64,000 nt of DNA from Stentor coeruleus (GCA_001970955.1 MPUH01000166.1:1-64000); one strand, 5' to 3'. Positions 1 through 10,137 are shown, counted from the stretch's first letter. Program-made: numbers and translations. Notes: a model not told the origin generated them from the letters alone.

Positions 1-199
1 GATCTAAAGAAATTATTAATTAATTAGATGTAATAAATAACTAAGTAGTTTTAAAAATATGGGTTAGGCATTTTTCTTAGTTAGATTTCGAAATATTTTT
101 GATTTTTTAATTAAAACTTATAAAAATTGTAATAATTTTTGTGTATTAATCATATAGGATTTAAGTATATTTGAAAATTATTATTATAGTTATTGATCT

Positions 200-1060
200 C
201 AAATTTTCCGGTATCGATTTAATCACATCTTTTCATATAGGCAAAATATTTTCATAACAAGTGTTCTTAGAAAACTCAAAATTCGCTAAAGCAATCATCA
301 TAATCTCTTTATGATCTTTAATCTTATCCTTTTCTTTAATAATATCGTAAATATCTCCTTAGATGTGGACCCAGACTGACTCATAAGATTTAAATACACT
401 GGGTCTCTAAGTTTGATATAAAAATCCTTCCAATGTGTTATCGCTATAATCTCCCCAGTCTTCACATACTCTTCAAGTAATTTTTTAAAACTTTCTCTAT
501 TTTTCCTAGCCCTCGTCCGTTCATCAAGTTTTTTATTTTCCTGCGATTTCTCTTCAAATTCCACAATAAACTTACTAAAAACTTCTAATTGATCCAATTT
601 ATCAAGTGCTTTAAAATGAGGATTTTCAGCCAAAACCTTCTGAGCTGTTGACCATTTTGTTGTAAAATCAATCTCTTCGTTTTCTTCAAAACTTTTTTCA
701 GCATCTGCATTTTGTTGCTTCCTTTGCTGTCTTATTTTTTCTCTATTTCTCCTTTTAAATTCATCTAGAAAATCCTGATAAAGTTACTTAGGTTCTTTTT
801 CTTCAAGAATTCTCCATCTTGGATCCCTTGGAAAAAATGCGTAGTTTTATAGTATTTTGACTCAGCTTTGAGTATCCCTGAAGAGTCTAACATTTTCATG
901 AAATTTTCTCTGGTGATTTGTTTTTTGTCTTGTCTTCTCGTTCTTTTTTTTTAAGAGTTTGGATATGTTCTTGAAAAATCTGCTTTTTTTTGGCCGATTG
1001 TTTTTATAAAGCTAAATTGGCTGTCATGAAGCATAATACGCATGAAATCCTCCAATTTCC
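200..1060 (-). pseudogene. PRPF40: PRPF40-like FF-domain region, reading frame broken
   Basis: Read on the minus strand this encodes recognisable FF domains of the U1 snRNP-associated splicing factor Prp40/PRPF40. FF1 contains ENFMKMLDSSGILKAESKYY and later FFPRDPRWRILEEKEP. FF2 contains FTTKWSTAQKVLAENPHFKA. A further FF contains RKNRESFKKLLEE and ends in the PRPF40-type block LMSQSGSTSKEIF. No single frame carries it. The frame shifts near 350, 835 and 925, the first two next to T/A homopolymers, and TAA codons fall in frame at 784-786 and 1004-1006. After the last FF a TGA near 225 could be the natural end. The matching WW domains lie at 3326-3592 on the same strand, so this is the C-terminal half of the same gene, either decayed or mis-sequenced near a scaffold end. 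Confidence 0.7.
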
Positions 1061-1109
1061 ATGTTGAGGCTACTCCTTCGGTGCATGTCACATATTCCAC
1101 TCGAGGTTC

Positions 1110-1560
1110 AAGTGATGCTGGTACTGACACAGGCTTAAGAGGTATAACCGGAGTTTTCTTTTATTTACTGCTTGAAGAACTTGATAATAAAGATTTCTTC
1201 TTAGGCTCTACTGGAGATTTAGGCATAGGTTAATGAGGTACAATTGGAGTCTTCTTTTTCTTATTACTTGATGATGAAAATTTCTTCTTAAATTCTACTA
1301 GAGATTTAGGCATAGGATTAAGAGGTACAACTGGAGTTTTTTTTTTCTTATTGCTTTGATGATGAAGATTTCTTCTTAGGTTCTACTGGAGATTTAGCTT
1401 AGGAGGTATAACTAAATTCTTCTTTTTCTTATTGCTTGACGAACTTGATTATGAAGATTTATTCTTAGGTTATACAGAAGGTTTAGGTGATAATAGCACA
1501 GATTTTGAGGTATAACTGGGGCATTCTTTTTGTTGTTACTTGATGATGAAAATTTCTTAC
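1110..1560 (-). repeat. imperfect tandem repeat, about five copies of 81-104 nt
   Basis: The + strand motif gaggta(c/t)aa begins at 1139, 1235, 1322, 1403 and 1507. On the minus strand a unit reads roughly PMPKSPVEPKKKSSSSSNKK followed by KKTPVVP, a basic, Ser- and Pro-rich linker. It runs straight into the PRPF40-like FF region, so it is probably the low-complexity linker between WW and FF domains. Copies differ by small indels that put TAA codons in frame, so it is not openly translatable now. Confidence 0.65.
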
Positions 1561-1679
1561 ATAAAGCCCGGCATTTTTGAATAGTCTATTTTTATCTAAT
1601 CTTTTAATTATATTAATCTAAAAAAGATATTCCCAGGGTTAAGTCAGCTTCTTTCTCTAGCATATCCTTGCTAAAGGTT

Positions 1680-1890
1680 ATTTCAGATATGATAAGAAGC
1701 TAATACCAAAATTCGATAGCATTAGACATCTTATAATTGTTGAACAAATGGAGCAAGATTTCAGAAACAAAATCTTAAAGAAAAAAGAGGTGAGGAGTTT
1801 GCAGTTTACCTTAGAAAAATAAAACGCAGAGATTCGGCTTCAAAAAGACGTGAAAATCCAAGCAGCAGTGGGAAAATTATCTGTATGAAT
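1680..1890 (+). pseudogene. coiled-coil-like coding remnant, unidentified
   Basis: One + frame reads like charged helical protein (HLIIVEQMEQDFRNKILKKK, then EVRSLQFTLEK), meets a TAA, and continues in the same frame as NAEIRLQKDVKIQAAVGKL. Gln would fit at the TAA. No start, stop or family is recognisable. It is treated as a gene fragment inside the damaged left edge. The rest of 1560-2225 shows nothing I can support. Confidence 0.25.
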
Positions 1891-2225
1891 TCGTTTTCTA
1901 GCATAGTTCTTAACTACCTTCCACCAAATTTTAGAATCATGGAGGTAGGAAATAGAATAATAACTATCTGAAGTATGCTAAAAAATGAATCTCCAGATAA
2001 AATAAAAAAATAGATCCTCGAAGTTATAAGTGTAAATATTATTTAATCGATAGAAATAGGATTTTTCTTTTGAATATAACAATGAACTGCAATAAGATTT
2101 GTAGAGAAGATGCAGAATCAATCTGCAAGATTTTTTTTACTAGTAATGAGAAACAGAAATTTAATTAGGCCTGTTTTTATTGGATCTTTGAGTAAAGATC
2201 TACAATATTTTTATGGGTAAAATTA

Positions 2226-2289
2226 TTGTTTTCTCTTCCCAGTCAATTGGGTTCATATTGATATCAACAATCTCAGAAGGTTTAATCCA
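2226..2289. repeat. 64-bp copy of PRPF40 WW sequence ending at a single N
   Basis: This stretch equals 3439-3502, which encodes the end of WW1 and the start of WW2 of the PRPF40-like gene, and it stops exactly at the N at 2290. The other N positions in this window are also flanked by shared sequence, so this is probably the overlapping end of a contig (1-2289) that really belongs next to the WW domains. The 1.15 kb in between may be misplaced. Confidence 0.7.
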
Positions 2290-2290
2290 N

Positions 2291-3325
2291 GCCTAAAAAT
2301 CTATCATTACTTGAAGTAGTCATTAAAGCAAGGCTGCAATAAGCAAAAATGCAGATAATAATTAGGCTAAAACAATTTCAATTTCAATTAAAGCAGGCTA
2401 TTAACTATGTGCTGGACTTTATTAAGGTTCCTGAAAATATTATAGTAAATTGTAGAAAATTTCTGGGTGCCCTCAGTTTATCCTCCATTTATGTTCTTCT
2501 TTAGCTGTGCAAGCATATCCCAATAAGAGTGTTTTGATGCTTGCTTTTATCAAAGATTTTGATCAAGGCTGATTATTTTTTATTTTCTAAAGTCTTTTGA
2601 TTAAGATCTGAGTAAGATACTTATCTTGATATACCTGTTGATTTAATTGGTGTTGATAGCCCATTTATAAAATCTCCTGAACAATTTGAGACCATTTCAA
2701 AAGTTAATGTTATATCATCAGAGTTATCAATATTAATATTTCCAGTTGAAGTAGGTTAAATAAAAAATACTTCTGTATTAAAAGTCAAATTAATAATTGA
2801 TATTGTAACTATAATGGCTGTTGTCCTTGATGGAACTGGAAGAGAATATAGGCTTCCTGAGAAAGTTCAACAAAAACTCCAGAGTCAATAAAATAAATAT
2901 TCGTGAATGTCACAGTGCCTCCTGAGTTAGATTGACTTAAAAAATACTAAATTTACCAGATGCACTGTTTCTGTTAAAAGGAAATTGTTATCATCTTCAC
3001 TTTTTAATGATATTGATGCTGTGAACAGTTTATAAGTATTTGCAGTGAGGGTAATTTTTACAGTAAATGCTTTAATTCTATTGGTCAGAGCTCCGGTTGT
3101 ACTAGTTAGGTCCAGGTAATTATTGATACTGTAAAGATGAAGGTCCTTGAAGACAAGAAATTCACTTTGGTAATTTTGCAACACCACTTGCAAACACCAA
3201 AGTAGGAGAAACTGGTTCAAAGCTCTGTCCTGAACAGGTGATTCCTGATTTATATTGGACAAGTAAAGATATAGTAATTCCACTGGCAAGATTGCATTCC
3301 TTGATTAGTAGATTTTCTATAAGTT
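2291..3325 (-). pseudogene. decayed fragment(s) of an ectodomain-like protein
   Basis: Minus-strand frames contain pieces that read like Ser/Thr/Asn-rich extracellular protein: GITCSGQSFEPVSPTLVFAS, SNSGGTVTFTNIYFIDSGVF and NINIDNSDDITLTFEMVSNC. They lie in different frames separated by stops and by a shift at a T run near 2945. A + strand frame at about 2291-2500 also reads protein-like (KNLSLLEVVIKARLQ, then TAA). No intact gene or known family is identifiable. The tract lies directly behind the second WW domain, in a place where PRPF40 linker would be expected. Confidence 0.35.
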
Positions 3326-3592
3326 TTAATTGGAACTGGTAGGTGACAAGTTTGCTTTTCTAGTCTTGGTAATCGGAAGGGAGCTCCATGAAGTCTCATT
3401 AGTTTTTATGTTAAGGAAAAAAGTTTTACCTGTCTGGCTTGTTTTCTCTTCCCAGTCAATTGGGTTCATATTGATATCAACAATCTCAGAAGGTTTAATC
3501 CAACTAAGGTCGCCAGTCAATGTAATATTTACTTTTGAATCTATATAGTAAAATCGGCCATCATCAGTCTTCTTTTCTTCCCACATATTCAT
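3326..3592 (-). CDS. PRPF40: two-WW-domain N-terminus of a PRPF40-like splicing factor
   Basis: The 88-residue frame starts MNMWEEKKTDDGRFYYID (WW1, with the second Trp in DLSWIKP) and continues to WW2, WEEKTSQTGKTFFLN, ending NETSWSSLP. Tandem N-terminal WW domains followed by FF domains are the hallmark of Prp40/PRPF40, which contacts U1 snRNP and branch-point-binding protein. The frame stops soon after WW2 and the FF part is found broken at 200-1060, so this is probably the intact 5' piece of a gene interrupted by an assembly error or genuine decay. WW1 carries an unusual insertion before its second Trp. Confidence 0.65.
   Translation of the reverse strand: MNMWEEKKTDDGRFYYIDSKVNITLTGDLSWIKPSEIVDINMNPIDWEEKTSQTGKTFFLNIKTNETSWSSLPITKTRKANLSPTSSN
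3439..3502. repeat. 64-bp sequence repeated at 2226-2289
   Basis: This is the in-gene copy of the segment found at 2226-2289, lying inside the WW-domain coding region. The two copies match over their full length and diverge sharply on both sides. Confidence 0.75.
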
Positions 3593-3692
3593 TATATTCT
3601 AAAATCCCTATAAACAAAAAATAATAAACCCTAATAAAACTATAAAAATAATTCATTAAATATAAAAATTCCATTGTAGATAATATAATAAA

Positions 3693-5048
3693 ATGGATGG
3701 CTTGTCTGAAGGACGTCTAAACCAACTAAAATCTGACTTTTCCCTAGACGACTTATCAAAATTCCCAGTATTCGCATATTTCTCAACCCACTCTGAAGCT
3801 TTTTCACGTATAGATTCAGGTGTCTATATCGCTCTCTCATACGAAGACCATGTGAAAATCGCAGAATACGTAGACAATGGCCTTGGTTGGAAGTTAGGGT
3901 TTGACAATTCAAGCGAGACCTGGTTTCTAGAAAAATGGTATGAAAAAACCTATACTAAAGTATGGAAACAAGGGGATAAACACTGGGGCGAATCAAGTAT
4001 AAAAAATAAAGACTCAGAAACCAAAGAAAACTGGGCATATAGTCCAAATGAAGAAAACTATGAATATCTTCATCTTGAAGAAAACAATGATTATGGGTCT
4101 AAAGCTGGAAAAAAAAATGGGATTTCATGGAAGGAAATCTGGCATAAAAAACCTGAAGACTCAGCTTTAGAAAAATATTGGATTTCAGAAACTGCTAAAT
4201 GGGGAGAAAAAGAAGGAAAAACTGGGACTAAGATTTGGTCGCTGACTTGGCGTGAGGAAAACGAATTGTTTGAAGAAAAATCATATAATGAAGATATGGG
4301 AAGAAAATGGGGACATGTAAAAGGAAAAAATACAGAAAAGGAATGGCATGAGAATTGGAGTACAACTGAAGAAGAGAAAAACAATGACAAATGGTGGGTG
4401 GAAGGGGAGAAAAAATGGGGTGTAAAAAATATTATAAAAGGTAAAACAGAATATGTTGAAGAATGGGAGGAAAAAGGACATAGTAAAAGAATAGCAAAAA
4501 CTTATATGGATGGTGAAGGACATACAACTCGTTTTACTGAAGGTATGGGGATTGATTATAAATTTACTGAAGAATATTCTTTTGATTGTAATGAAAATGA
4601 ACATAAGACAATATCTAATGGACATTCTAATGAAGGTAGATGGGAAAGTTTAGTATTAAAAAAAGGGTCGAAGAATTATGCTAAACATAAAGGGGAAGAT
4701 GCAAATGGGAAATGGGAAGAAGAATGGAATGAAGATGGAGGACATAAACAGGCATGGAAAAAAGGGTTTAGTGAATTATGGGGAAGTTGGGAGGAAGAAT
4801 GGAGTGAAGATGATGGAGAGAAAAGGTGTAAGAAATGGGGGGAGAGAGGAGAAAAATGGATTGAAGAATGGAAAGAGAATGATAATGAGAAATATTGTAG
4901 GAAGGAACAGATTAGAGATGGAAAAAAATACCTGCAAGAGTGGAAGGAAGAGTTTCAGGAGACTAGTAAGCATTTATTTGGTAAGTTTTGGGAAGATGAT
5001 GTAGTTGTCAAGGAGTGGGATATGATTGTACCTCTTAGTTTGGAGTAA
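3693..5048 (+). CDS. Trp/Lys/Glu-rich tandem-repeat protein, unknown function
   Basis: This 451-residue protein has a short non-repetitive head (about residues 1-80, MDGLSEGRLNQLKSDFSLDD). From there it is a run of loosely repeated units built on Trp with Lys/Glu spacers, for example EKWYEKTYTKVWKQGDKHWG, EEKNNDKWWVEGEKKWG and KKWGERGEKWIEEWKEND. Units are roughly 12-25 residues. There is no signal peptide or membrane segment. The regular W-x-E/K-W spacing suggests a repetitive beta or solenoid-like fold, but I do not recognise the family. The start is the first ATG after an A/T-rich leader. A coiled-coil gene follows 89 nt downstream on the same strand. Confidence 0.8.
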   Translation: MDGLSEGRLNQLKSDFSLDDLSKFPVFAYFSTHSEAFSRIDSGVYIALSYEDHVKIAEYVDNGLGWKLGFDNSSETWFLEKWYEKTYTKVWKQGDKHWGESSIKNKDSETKENWAYSPNEENYEYLHLEENNDYGSKAGKKNGISWKEIWHKKPEDSALEKYWISETAKWGEKEGKTGTKIWSLTWREENELFEEKSYNEDMGRKWGHVKGKNTEKEWHENWSTTEEEKNNDKWWVEGEKKWGVKNIIKGKTEYVEEWEEKGHSKRIAKTYMDGEGHTTRFTEGMGIDYKFTEEYSFDCNENEHKTISNGHSNEGRWESLVLKKGSKNYAKHKGEDANGKWEEEWNEDGGHKQAWKKGFSELWGSWEEEWSEDDGEKRCKKWGERGEKWIEEWKENDNEKYCRKEQIRDGKKYLQEWKEEFQETSKHLFGKFWEDDVVVKEWDMIVPLSLE

Positions 5049-5137
5049 ATAGAATGGGTAGATAATATTAGATTATTAGATGTTTGAGTAGGTATCTTTT
5101 CATACTTCCTAAAATTACTATAAAAAATAAAAAGTTC

Positions 5138-6232
5138 ATGGTTGACATACAGATAAAAATTCTTGACATCCAAACCGCAAGTCCAATAAAAAATAGCCTC
5201 TACATAAAAAACGACGATAACTTATTAAGAAAAGTATGGCCTGGGACTGCAATAACTACTCTTTCTGATTCTGAAGCTAATTCATCTAAATTTCTCTTAA
5301 AACTTGGGACAAATCCTATCGGCGAAATCCCTCTGATCGAATTTACCAAAGACTGGATTCACGGGAACAAAGAAATCCAAGGCTATCGAATAAGCCTAGC
5401 CTACCGAATCCTTCTAAAAAAACAGCAAAGTTCCCAAGACATCCTCATCCTCCAAGAAAAACTCAAAGCAAGCCAAAACAACTGCCAAAAACTCACTGAA
5501 AAACTCCAAAAACTCTCTTCAAGCAATGAAATCCTCGACCTCTACACACAAGCTTTAGAAAATTTCAAATCAAAAGAACAGGAACTAAGGGAGAAAATCG
5601 AAACCATCAGAAAGAAAAAACGTCTTATCAAAAGCAATCTACAAAACATAAAAACCGAAAAAGAAAAAGCTTTTAATGAACTTTTAATACTAAAAGAAGA
5701 ACTTAATATAGAAAAACTTAAAAATAAAACAGGAATTATAGAGACAAAATCAGAAGAACCTAAAGATGAACTTGATACATTAAAAAGTGAAGGGTCGTTT
5801 AGGTTTAGTTTTGGTCCAGAAGGTGGAAGTCTTGATTTTGAAAAGAATTTAGAGAGTTTGCTGACTGAAATTTTAGATGAAAAAGGTATCGAGCAAAATA
5901 TACTTCAAGTATCATCAGGGGTTTTTTATATAGGGAAAATACGTGTTCAAGTGAAAATTGATGATGGAGATGTTTTGGCTTATCATAATAAAAATTATAT
6001 ACCAATTGATGAGTTTTTGGATTTTCATTTCCAGCAGGCTTCAAAAGTACCGAGAAGAAGCTTGAGTGCAGAAAGGTTTTTTCAAAAGTCAGAATCTGTG
6101 AATAAGCTAGGGACATCTTTTAAAGCTTCAGGATATCATGGGAAAAATGCTAATAATAGTATGAAGATTGTACAAGATATTGGGAAAGTTATTGATCAAA
6201 CAGCAGGTTATAGGTCAAAATATTCTACGTGA
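5138..6232 (+). CDS. coiled-coil protein with globular N- and C-terminal parts
   Basis: I place the start at the ATG at 5138 (MVDIQIKILDIQTASPIKN); the frame is open 54 nt further up but without ATG. The product is 364 residues. Residues 1 to about 95 look like a beta-rich globular domain. About 105-210 is a strong coiled coil (EKLKASQNNCQKLTEKLQKL). A C-terminal module contains FYIGKIRVQVKIDDGDVLAY and then YIPIDEFLDFH, which resembles a small basic beta domain found in some cytoskeletal proteins, although I cannot name it firmly. It ends with TGA, useful evidence that TGA is a stop here. A structural or cytoskeletal role is inference only. Confidence 0.75.
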   Translation: MVDIQIKILDIQTASPIKNSLYIKNDDNLLRKVWPGTAITTLSDSEANSSKFLLKLGTNPIGEIPLIEFTKDWIHGNKEIQGYRISLAYRILLKKQQSSQDILILQEKLKASQNNCQKLTEKLQKLSSSNEILDLYTQALENFKSKEQELREKIETIRKKKRLIKSNLQNIKTEKEKAFNELLILKEELNIEKLKNKTGIIETKSEEPKDELDTLKSEGSFRFSFGPEGGSLDFEKNLESLLTEILDEKGIEQNILQVSSGVFYIGKIRVQVKIDDGDVLAYHNKNYIPIDEFLDFHFQQASKVPRRSLSAERFFQKSESVNKLGTSFKASGYHGKNANNSMKIVQDIGKVIDQTAGYRSKYST

Positions 6233-7432
6233 GAGAGTTTTTTGTATGATTATTGACTTATGGTTTAGTAAATAATAAGTTTGATATATAATTTTTGGGT
6301 TTTAGTCTTGGGGTTTATATGGGATGATGATTTGGTTAAAGGGTATGGTTTTTTCTTTTAAGAGAAGAAATAAAGTATGCTTGTTGATTGGAAGGATTAG
6401 GAAGATGTGTGTTCAGGGTTTGGGGAAAAATTATTTAGGGTATTTTTATTGATGAAATTAGAAAAAATAGAAGCTTAGGATTATTTTTGGTTATGGTTTT
6501 AGGTTTTTTTAGATAGAAATACTTGGGGGTTTTTTAAATGATGAACTATGAACTCTGTGATAATTAAAATCATTTTTATTTTGGCTAAGTAATTCCATAT
6601 GTTAAACTAATTATTTAGTTTAATAAATGGGGTTTTAAACTAATGTAAATATAATTCATATTAGATTTGCGATTATACAAAATATTCTGTTAGGATTAGA
6701 AATAAATACTAATTTATACCAATTTAGTACCGAAAAATAAAAATCGATGCTAAACTTATAATAAAAATTGTTTAAAAAAAAGTTTATAACAAATATCCAA
6801 CTTTGCTTTTAAGCTAAAATTAAATTTCCTTCAACTATTCATCAAAACTTTAATATTATACTTCATATAGAATTTCATATTTATTTTATCAGAAATAATA
6901 TTTTGCTTGATCTATCGATATAAAATTATACTAGAATACATTAGTAAACTACAAAAGTTCACACCAGCGTATTTCCCACTTAAATTTTTTTTTCTTCAAA
7001 AATTACTCAACTCGCTCAAAAACCAAACAAATAAACTTTAATAAAAAAATCATAGCTCCAAAAATTCTGATATACAAATTTCAACAGAATCCCCTATTCC
7101 AAATTCTCCTAAATAGCATACTCAAAAACTTTCATCTCTTTGAATATTTTTAGTATAAAAAATTAGCTAAAACCAACATATTCAACTCTAATCAACAAAA
7201 CAATAATATTTTTTTACTACAAAGACTTCAATATTTTATTTTTTATGGTATTTTATATCTAAAAATCAAATATCCAAGTCTTTTTTTAAAACCTTCATAA
7301 CATATATCCTAAATTCCAAAATGTAATAATATATTTTATTATATTACATTAGATAATTGAATTTTTATATTTGAATTCTTAGCTTGATAACTTGATATTT
7401 ACTTACCAATAAAATATATATAATAAATAAGA
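6233..7432. other. intergenic, no gene seen
   Basis: No coding or RNA signal is recognised. The + strand is G/T-rich just after the upstream stop (6240-6560) and A/C-rich before the next start (7000-7430). Confidence 0.6.
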
Positions 7433-8572
7433 ATGTTTTCAGGTAAAATCGAACAACAAAAGTCCAGTGGTCAAGATAATGACTCTTTAACTCAACAAGA
7501 AGAAGAATTTAGGGATGTTGAAGTATTTCTAAATGAAGGCAAGTATGATATTGTTGAAGAAATGCTCTTATCATTAGCAGAAAAAAACCAAAAGCGTTCT
7601 GTATATTATATTAAACTTGGCCATTTGATGTATAAGTTAAAACAGTTTTCAAAAGCTGTTAATTATTATAAGCTTTCACTAGAAGATGCAAGTCAAGATG
7701 AACTTCCAGAAATCCAATTCTCACTTGGCCAAGTATATTTTCATTCTGATCTAATTATTGAGTCTTTAGGGTTCTTTACTGCTTTATATGAAGCTTATCC
7801 AAATTTCAAGTACATAAACTTAGCTTATTTGCGTATGTCACTAATTTTTAGAAAACTAAAGGACTATAATAGCGCATTGTTTTATGTGACAAAAATCATA
7901 AAAGAATCATCTGTATCTAAACAATTTTTAGCAGAAGCGATTTGCGTGGCAGGAAACTGTTTTGAGCTCCAAGGCAACATCCGAAAATCTTTAGGATTTT
8001 ATAAAAATGCTTTAAAAGTTTATTCCAATTTTAGAACAGTAACATGTGTAGCTTGGGGATTTTTAAATGAAAATCCAAATCTGACAATAAAGATTTGCCA
8101 AAAATATTTGAAAAAAGATATACCAGAACATGAATCAAACGATATTAACTTTTTATATAGTATTGCATGTTATAGGATAAAAAAATATCAAGAAGCTTGT
8201 CAAAGGCTTGAGTTAATAGTTAGAGATACTCCAAATATCAAACTATATAACGAATATTTAGGGATTGTTTATTTGGCTATGAATGAATATCTTAAAGCCC
8301 TGCAAATGTTTCAAAAAATTCATGAAAAAAATCCACTTAATTGTGATAATCTCAATAACATGGCCCTTGCTTACAAAAATCTTGGTTCTTTAAGTGACTG
8401 TTTGCATATTTTAAACTCTGTTGTTTTGTTTAATAGTTCAGGTAATCCAGAAGAATTCATTGAGGACTTCAAAAATAAAGGAATTTTAAATATCAAAGAA
8501 CCCCTAGTAGATATTTTAACTTTCCCATTAAATCAGAATGGTTATAACGACAAGAATATTATGGCAGGTTAA
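7433..8572 (+). CDS. TPR-repeat protein, Ssn6/UTX-like repeats
   Basis: This 379-residue soluble protein consists of tetratricopeptide repeats from about residue 25 to 340. Clear helices include YYIKLGHLMYKLKQFSKAVN, IQFSLGQVYFHSDLIIESLG and LNNMALAYKNLGSLSDCLHI. The arrangement LGHLMYKLKQFSKAVNYYKL...EIQFSLGQVY recalls the TPR arrays of Cyc8/Ssn6 and KDM6/UTX, but no catalytic or repressor domain follows, so a generic TPR scaffold is equally possible. A possible 15-nt GTT-type intron at 8568-8582 would replace the last residue with a short tail ending at 8593; it is not needed for an open frame. Confidence 0.8.
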   Translation: MFSGKIEQQKSSGQDNDSLTQQEEEFRDVEVFLNEGKYDIVEEMLLSLAEKNQKRSVYYIKLGHLMYKLKQFSKAVNYYKLSLEDASQDELPEIQFSLGQVYFHSDLIIESLGFFTALYEAYPNFKYINLAYLRMSLIFRKLKDYNSALFYVTKIIKESSVSKQFLAEAICVAGNCFELQGNIRKSLGFYKNALKVYSNFRTVTCVAWGFLNENPNLTIKICQKYLKKDIPEHESNDINFLYSIACYRIKKYQEACQRLELIVRDTPNIKLYNEYLGIVYLAMNEYLKALQMFQKIHEKNPLNCDNLNNMALAYKNLGSLSDCLHILNSVVLFNSSGNPEEFIEDFKNKGILNIKEPLVDILTFPLNQNGYNDKNIMAG

Positions 8573-9177
8573 AAAAACTAAGATAAATTTTAGCAGTATT
8601 CATCAGATATATTTTCTTATACATATTTTTTCATATTTTTTTAGTAAATATGAATGTCTAAGTTTTAGATTTTTAAATAGTGAGCTTGATTAAAAGGATA
8701 GGGAATTTAGTTTAGATGATAGATAAGTCTATGAATTTTTTTATGTGATTTAAACTGAATTCTAATTGGAATTGAAAAAGGAAATTTGATTTTACTATAA
8801 TTAATTTTATTCATTTGCAAGATGAGGATAAATACGATATCAAAAATTAAGTATTTCTCAAAGCGATAGATTTTTGTTAAGGTACTAGTGCTTTCTTTAA
8901 ATAAACACTTTAGCAGTATAATCTAAAATAATTTACTCATAAATTTTACTATAAAAAAACATAATTTATACATTTAATCCTGTATAAATCTGCTAAAAAT
9001 GTCAAAATAGTCAAAGTTTTTTTTTTAGCCTGTCTAAATAGGCCTAAAATATAAAATTTACATACTTTCCACTCCAGTCTCTTTTCTTAGCCTTAAAATA
9101 CAACTAAAATGTAGTAAAGAACATGAAAAAACTCTTATTTAACTATAAATCCTTCCTAACTTTACATAAATTTAAAA
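8573..9177. other. intergenic between convergent genes
   Basis: AT-rich and free of recognisable genes. It holds the 3' flanks of the TPR gene (+) and the PSI-domain gene (-). Confidence 0.55.
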
Positions 9178-10137
9178 TTACTCAAGATTTTCCAATTCTG
9201 GAATACCCTCTTCGTTTTTTTTCCGTTCTATCGGCAAACTCAAAGACAACTCTTCAGCGGCAAGGCGCCCAACTCGTCCTTCAAGTCCTTTATTATTATC
9301 CTCCACATTAATCCCAGGTATTTTTTTATTTGATTCTTCAAGTCCAGCAATAAGCCTAGCTTTAGCATATTCAAGTTCTTGGATATCTTGTACAAGTTTT
9401 ACACTATCAGACCTAAGTTCCATAACTTTTTTTTCAGCCTCTAAAGTTTCTGGATAATCCGAAGATGTTGGATTAGAGTTAATATAAATCTCAGGATAAG
9501 AAACATCTTCTATTGGACATACAGTACCAGGTGAATTAGAATGAATAAAAAGAACATAATCACAACTATCTGATGTATCAGAACAGCCACCTCCATCTAA
9601 ACACCATCCACATTGTAAACTTCCTACACAACTTCTACATCTTGTATATGATTTACAACCATTTGTATAACAATTTTGATAAGAAAAATTCGAACATTCT
9701 CCATGAAAAGGACCATCAGCATCACCTCCAACACATAATTTTTCAATATCACACCATACACAAAGAGGATTATATTGACATGAATCACAAGTTCTGAAAC
9801 CTGAACATCTGTTATAAAGTCCTTCTGTGTTATGTAAAAGAAGATGGATTTGATTATTAAGTGAATCTAATTGGGCTTTTTTATCACTTATTTCTGAAGA
9901 TATTAATGTGATTAGAGCTGAGGTTGTTGTGCTTATAGAAAAATCAATTTTAAGACCTAAAACTTGTAAGGATTTTGACAGTTGGGATGAAAGGTCTGAT
10001 ATAGAGTTGTCTATGTTGTGAATTCCTGAAGCTAGAGCTCCTGAACTTGTACTTGGGATGTATTCTGGTTGGGATAAGGATAGAAATGAACTTTGAGAAA
10101 TTCCGTTAGATAAGTGAAGGAGTAGTATGATAAACAT
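9178..10137 (-). CDS. secreted protein with two PSI-type cysteine-rich domains
   Basis: The 319-residue protein opens with a hydrophobic signal peptide (MFIILLLHLSNGISQS). A helical segment (about 40-105) is followed by two plexin-semaphorin-integrin (PSI) modules: CSGFRTCDSCQYNPLCVWCD and CKSYTRCRSCVGSLQCGWCL, each with the C-x2-C-x5-C-x2-W-C core. The C-terminal third is charged and coiled-coil-like, with no membrane segment or GPI signal, so a secreted or lumenal product is inferred. PSI domains normally position binding domains of surface receptors; none is present here. It is divergently transcribed from the gene at 10503. Confidence 0.8.
   Translation of the reverse strand: MFIILLLHLSNGISQSSFLSLSQPEYIPSTSSGALASGIHNIDNSISDLSSQLSKSLQVLGLKIDFSISTTTSALITLISSEISDKKAQLDSLNNQIHLLLHNTEGLYNRCSGFRTCDSCQYNPLCVWCDIEKLCVGGDADGPFHGECSNFSYQNCYTNGCKSYTRCRSCVGSLQCGWCLDGGGCSDTSDSCDYVLFIHSNSPGTVCPIEDVSYPEIYINSNPTSSDYPETLEAEKKVMELRSDSVKLVQDIQELEYAKARLIAGLEESNKKIPGINVEDNNKGLEGRVGRLAAEELSLSLPIERKKNEEGIPELENLE

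Noticed and set aside
1042-1233. Open frame on the + strand across the tandem repeat
   Set aside because: Antisense to the Ser/Lys/Pro-rich repeat that joins the PRPF40-like sequence.
4091-4973. Long antisense reading frames under the Trp-rich gene (Phe/Ser/Pro-rich)
   Set aside because: They are mirror images of TGG/GAA/AAA-rich codons and have no start context or protein-like composition.
8568-8582. Possible 15-nt intron GTTAAAAAAACTAAG at the end of the TPR gene
   Set aside because: It has A at position 10 but starts GTT, and only changes the last residue or so. The unspliced frame already ends normally.
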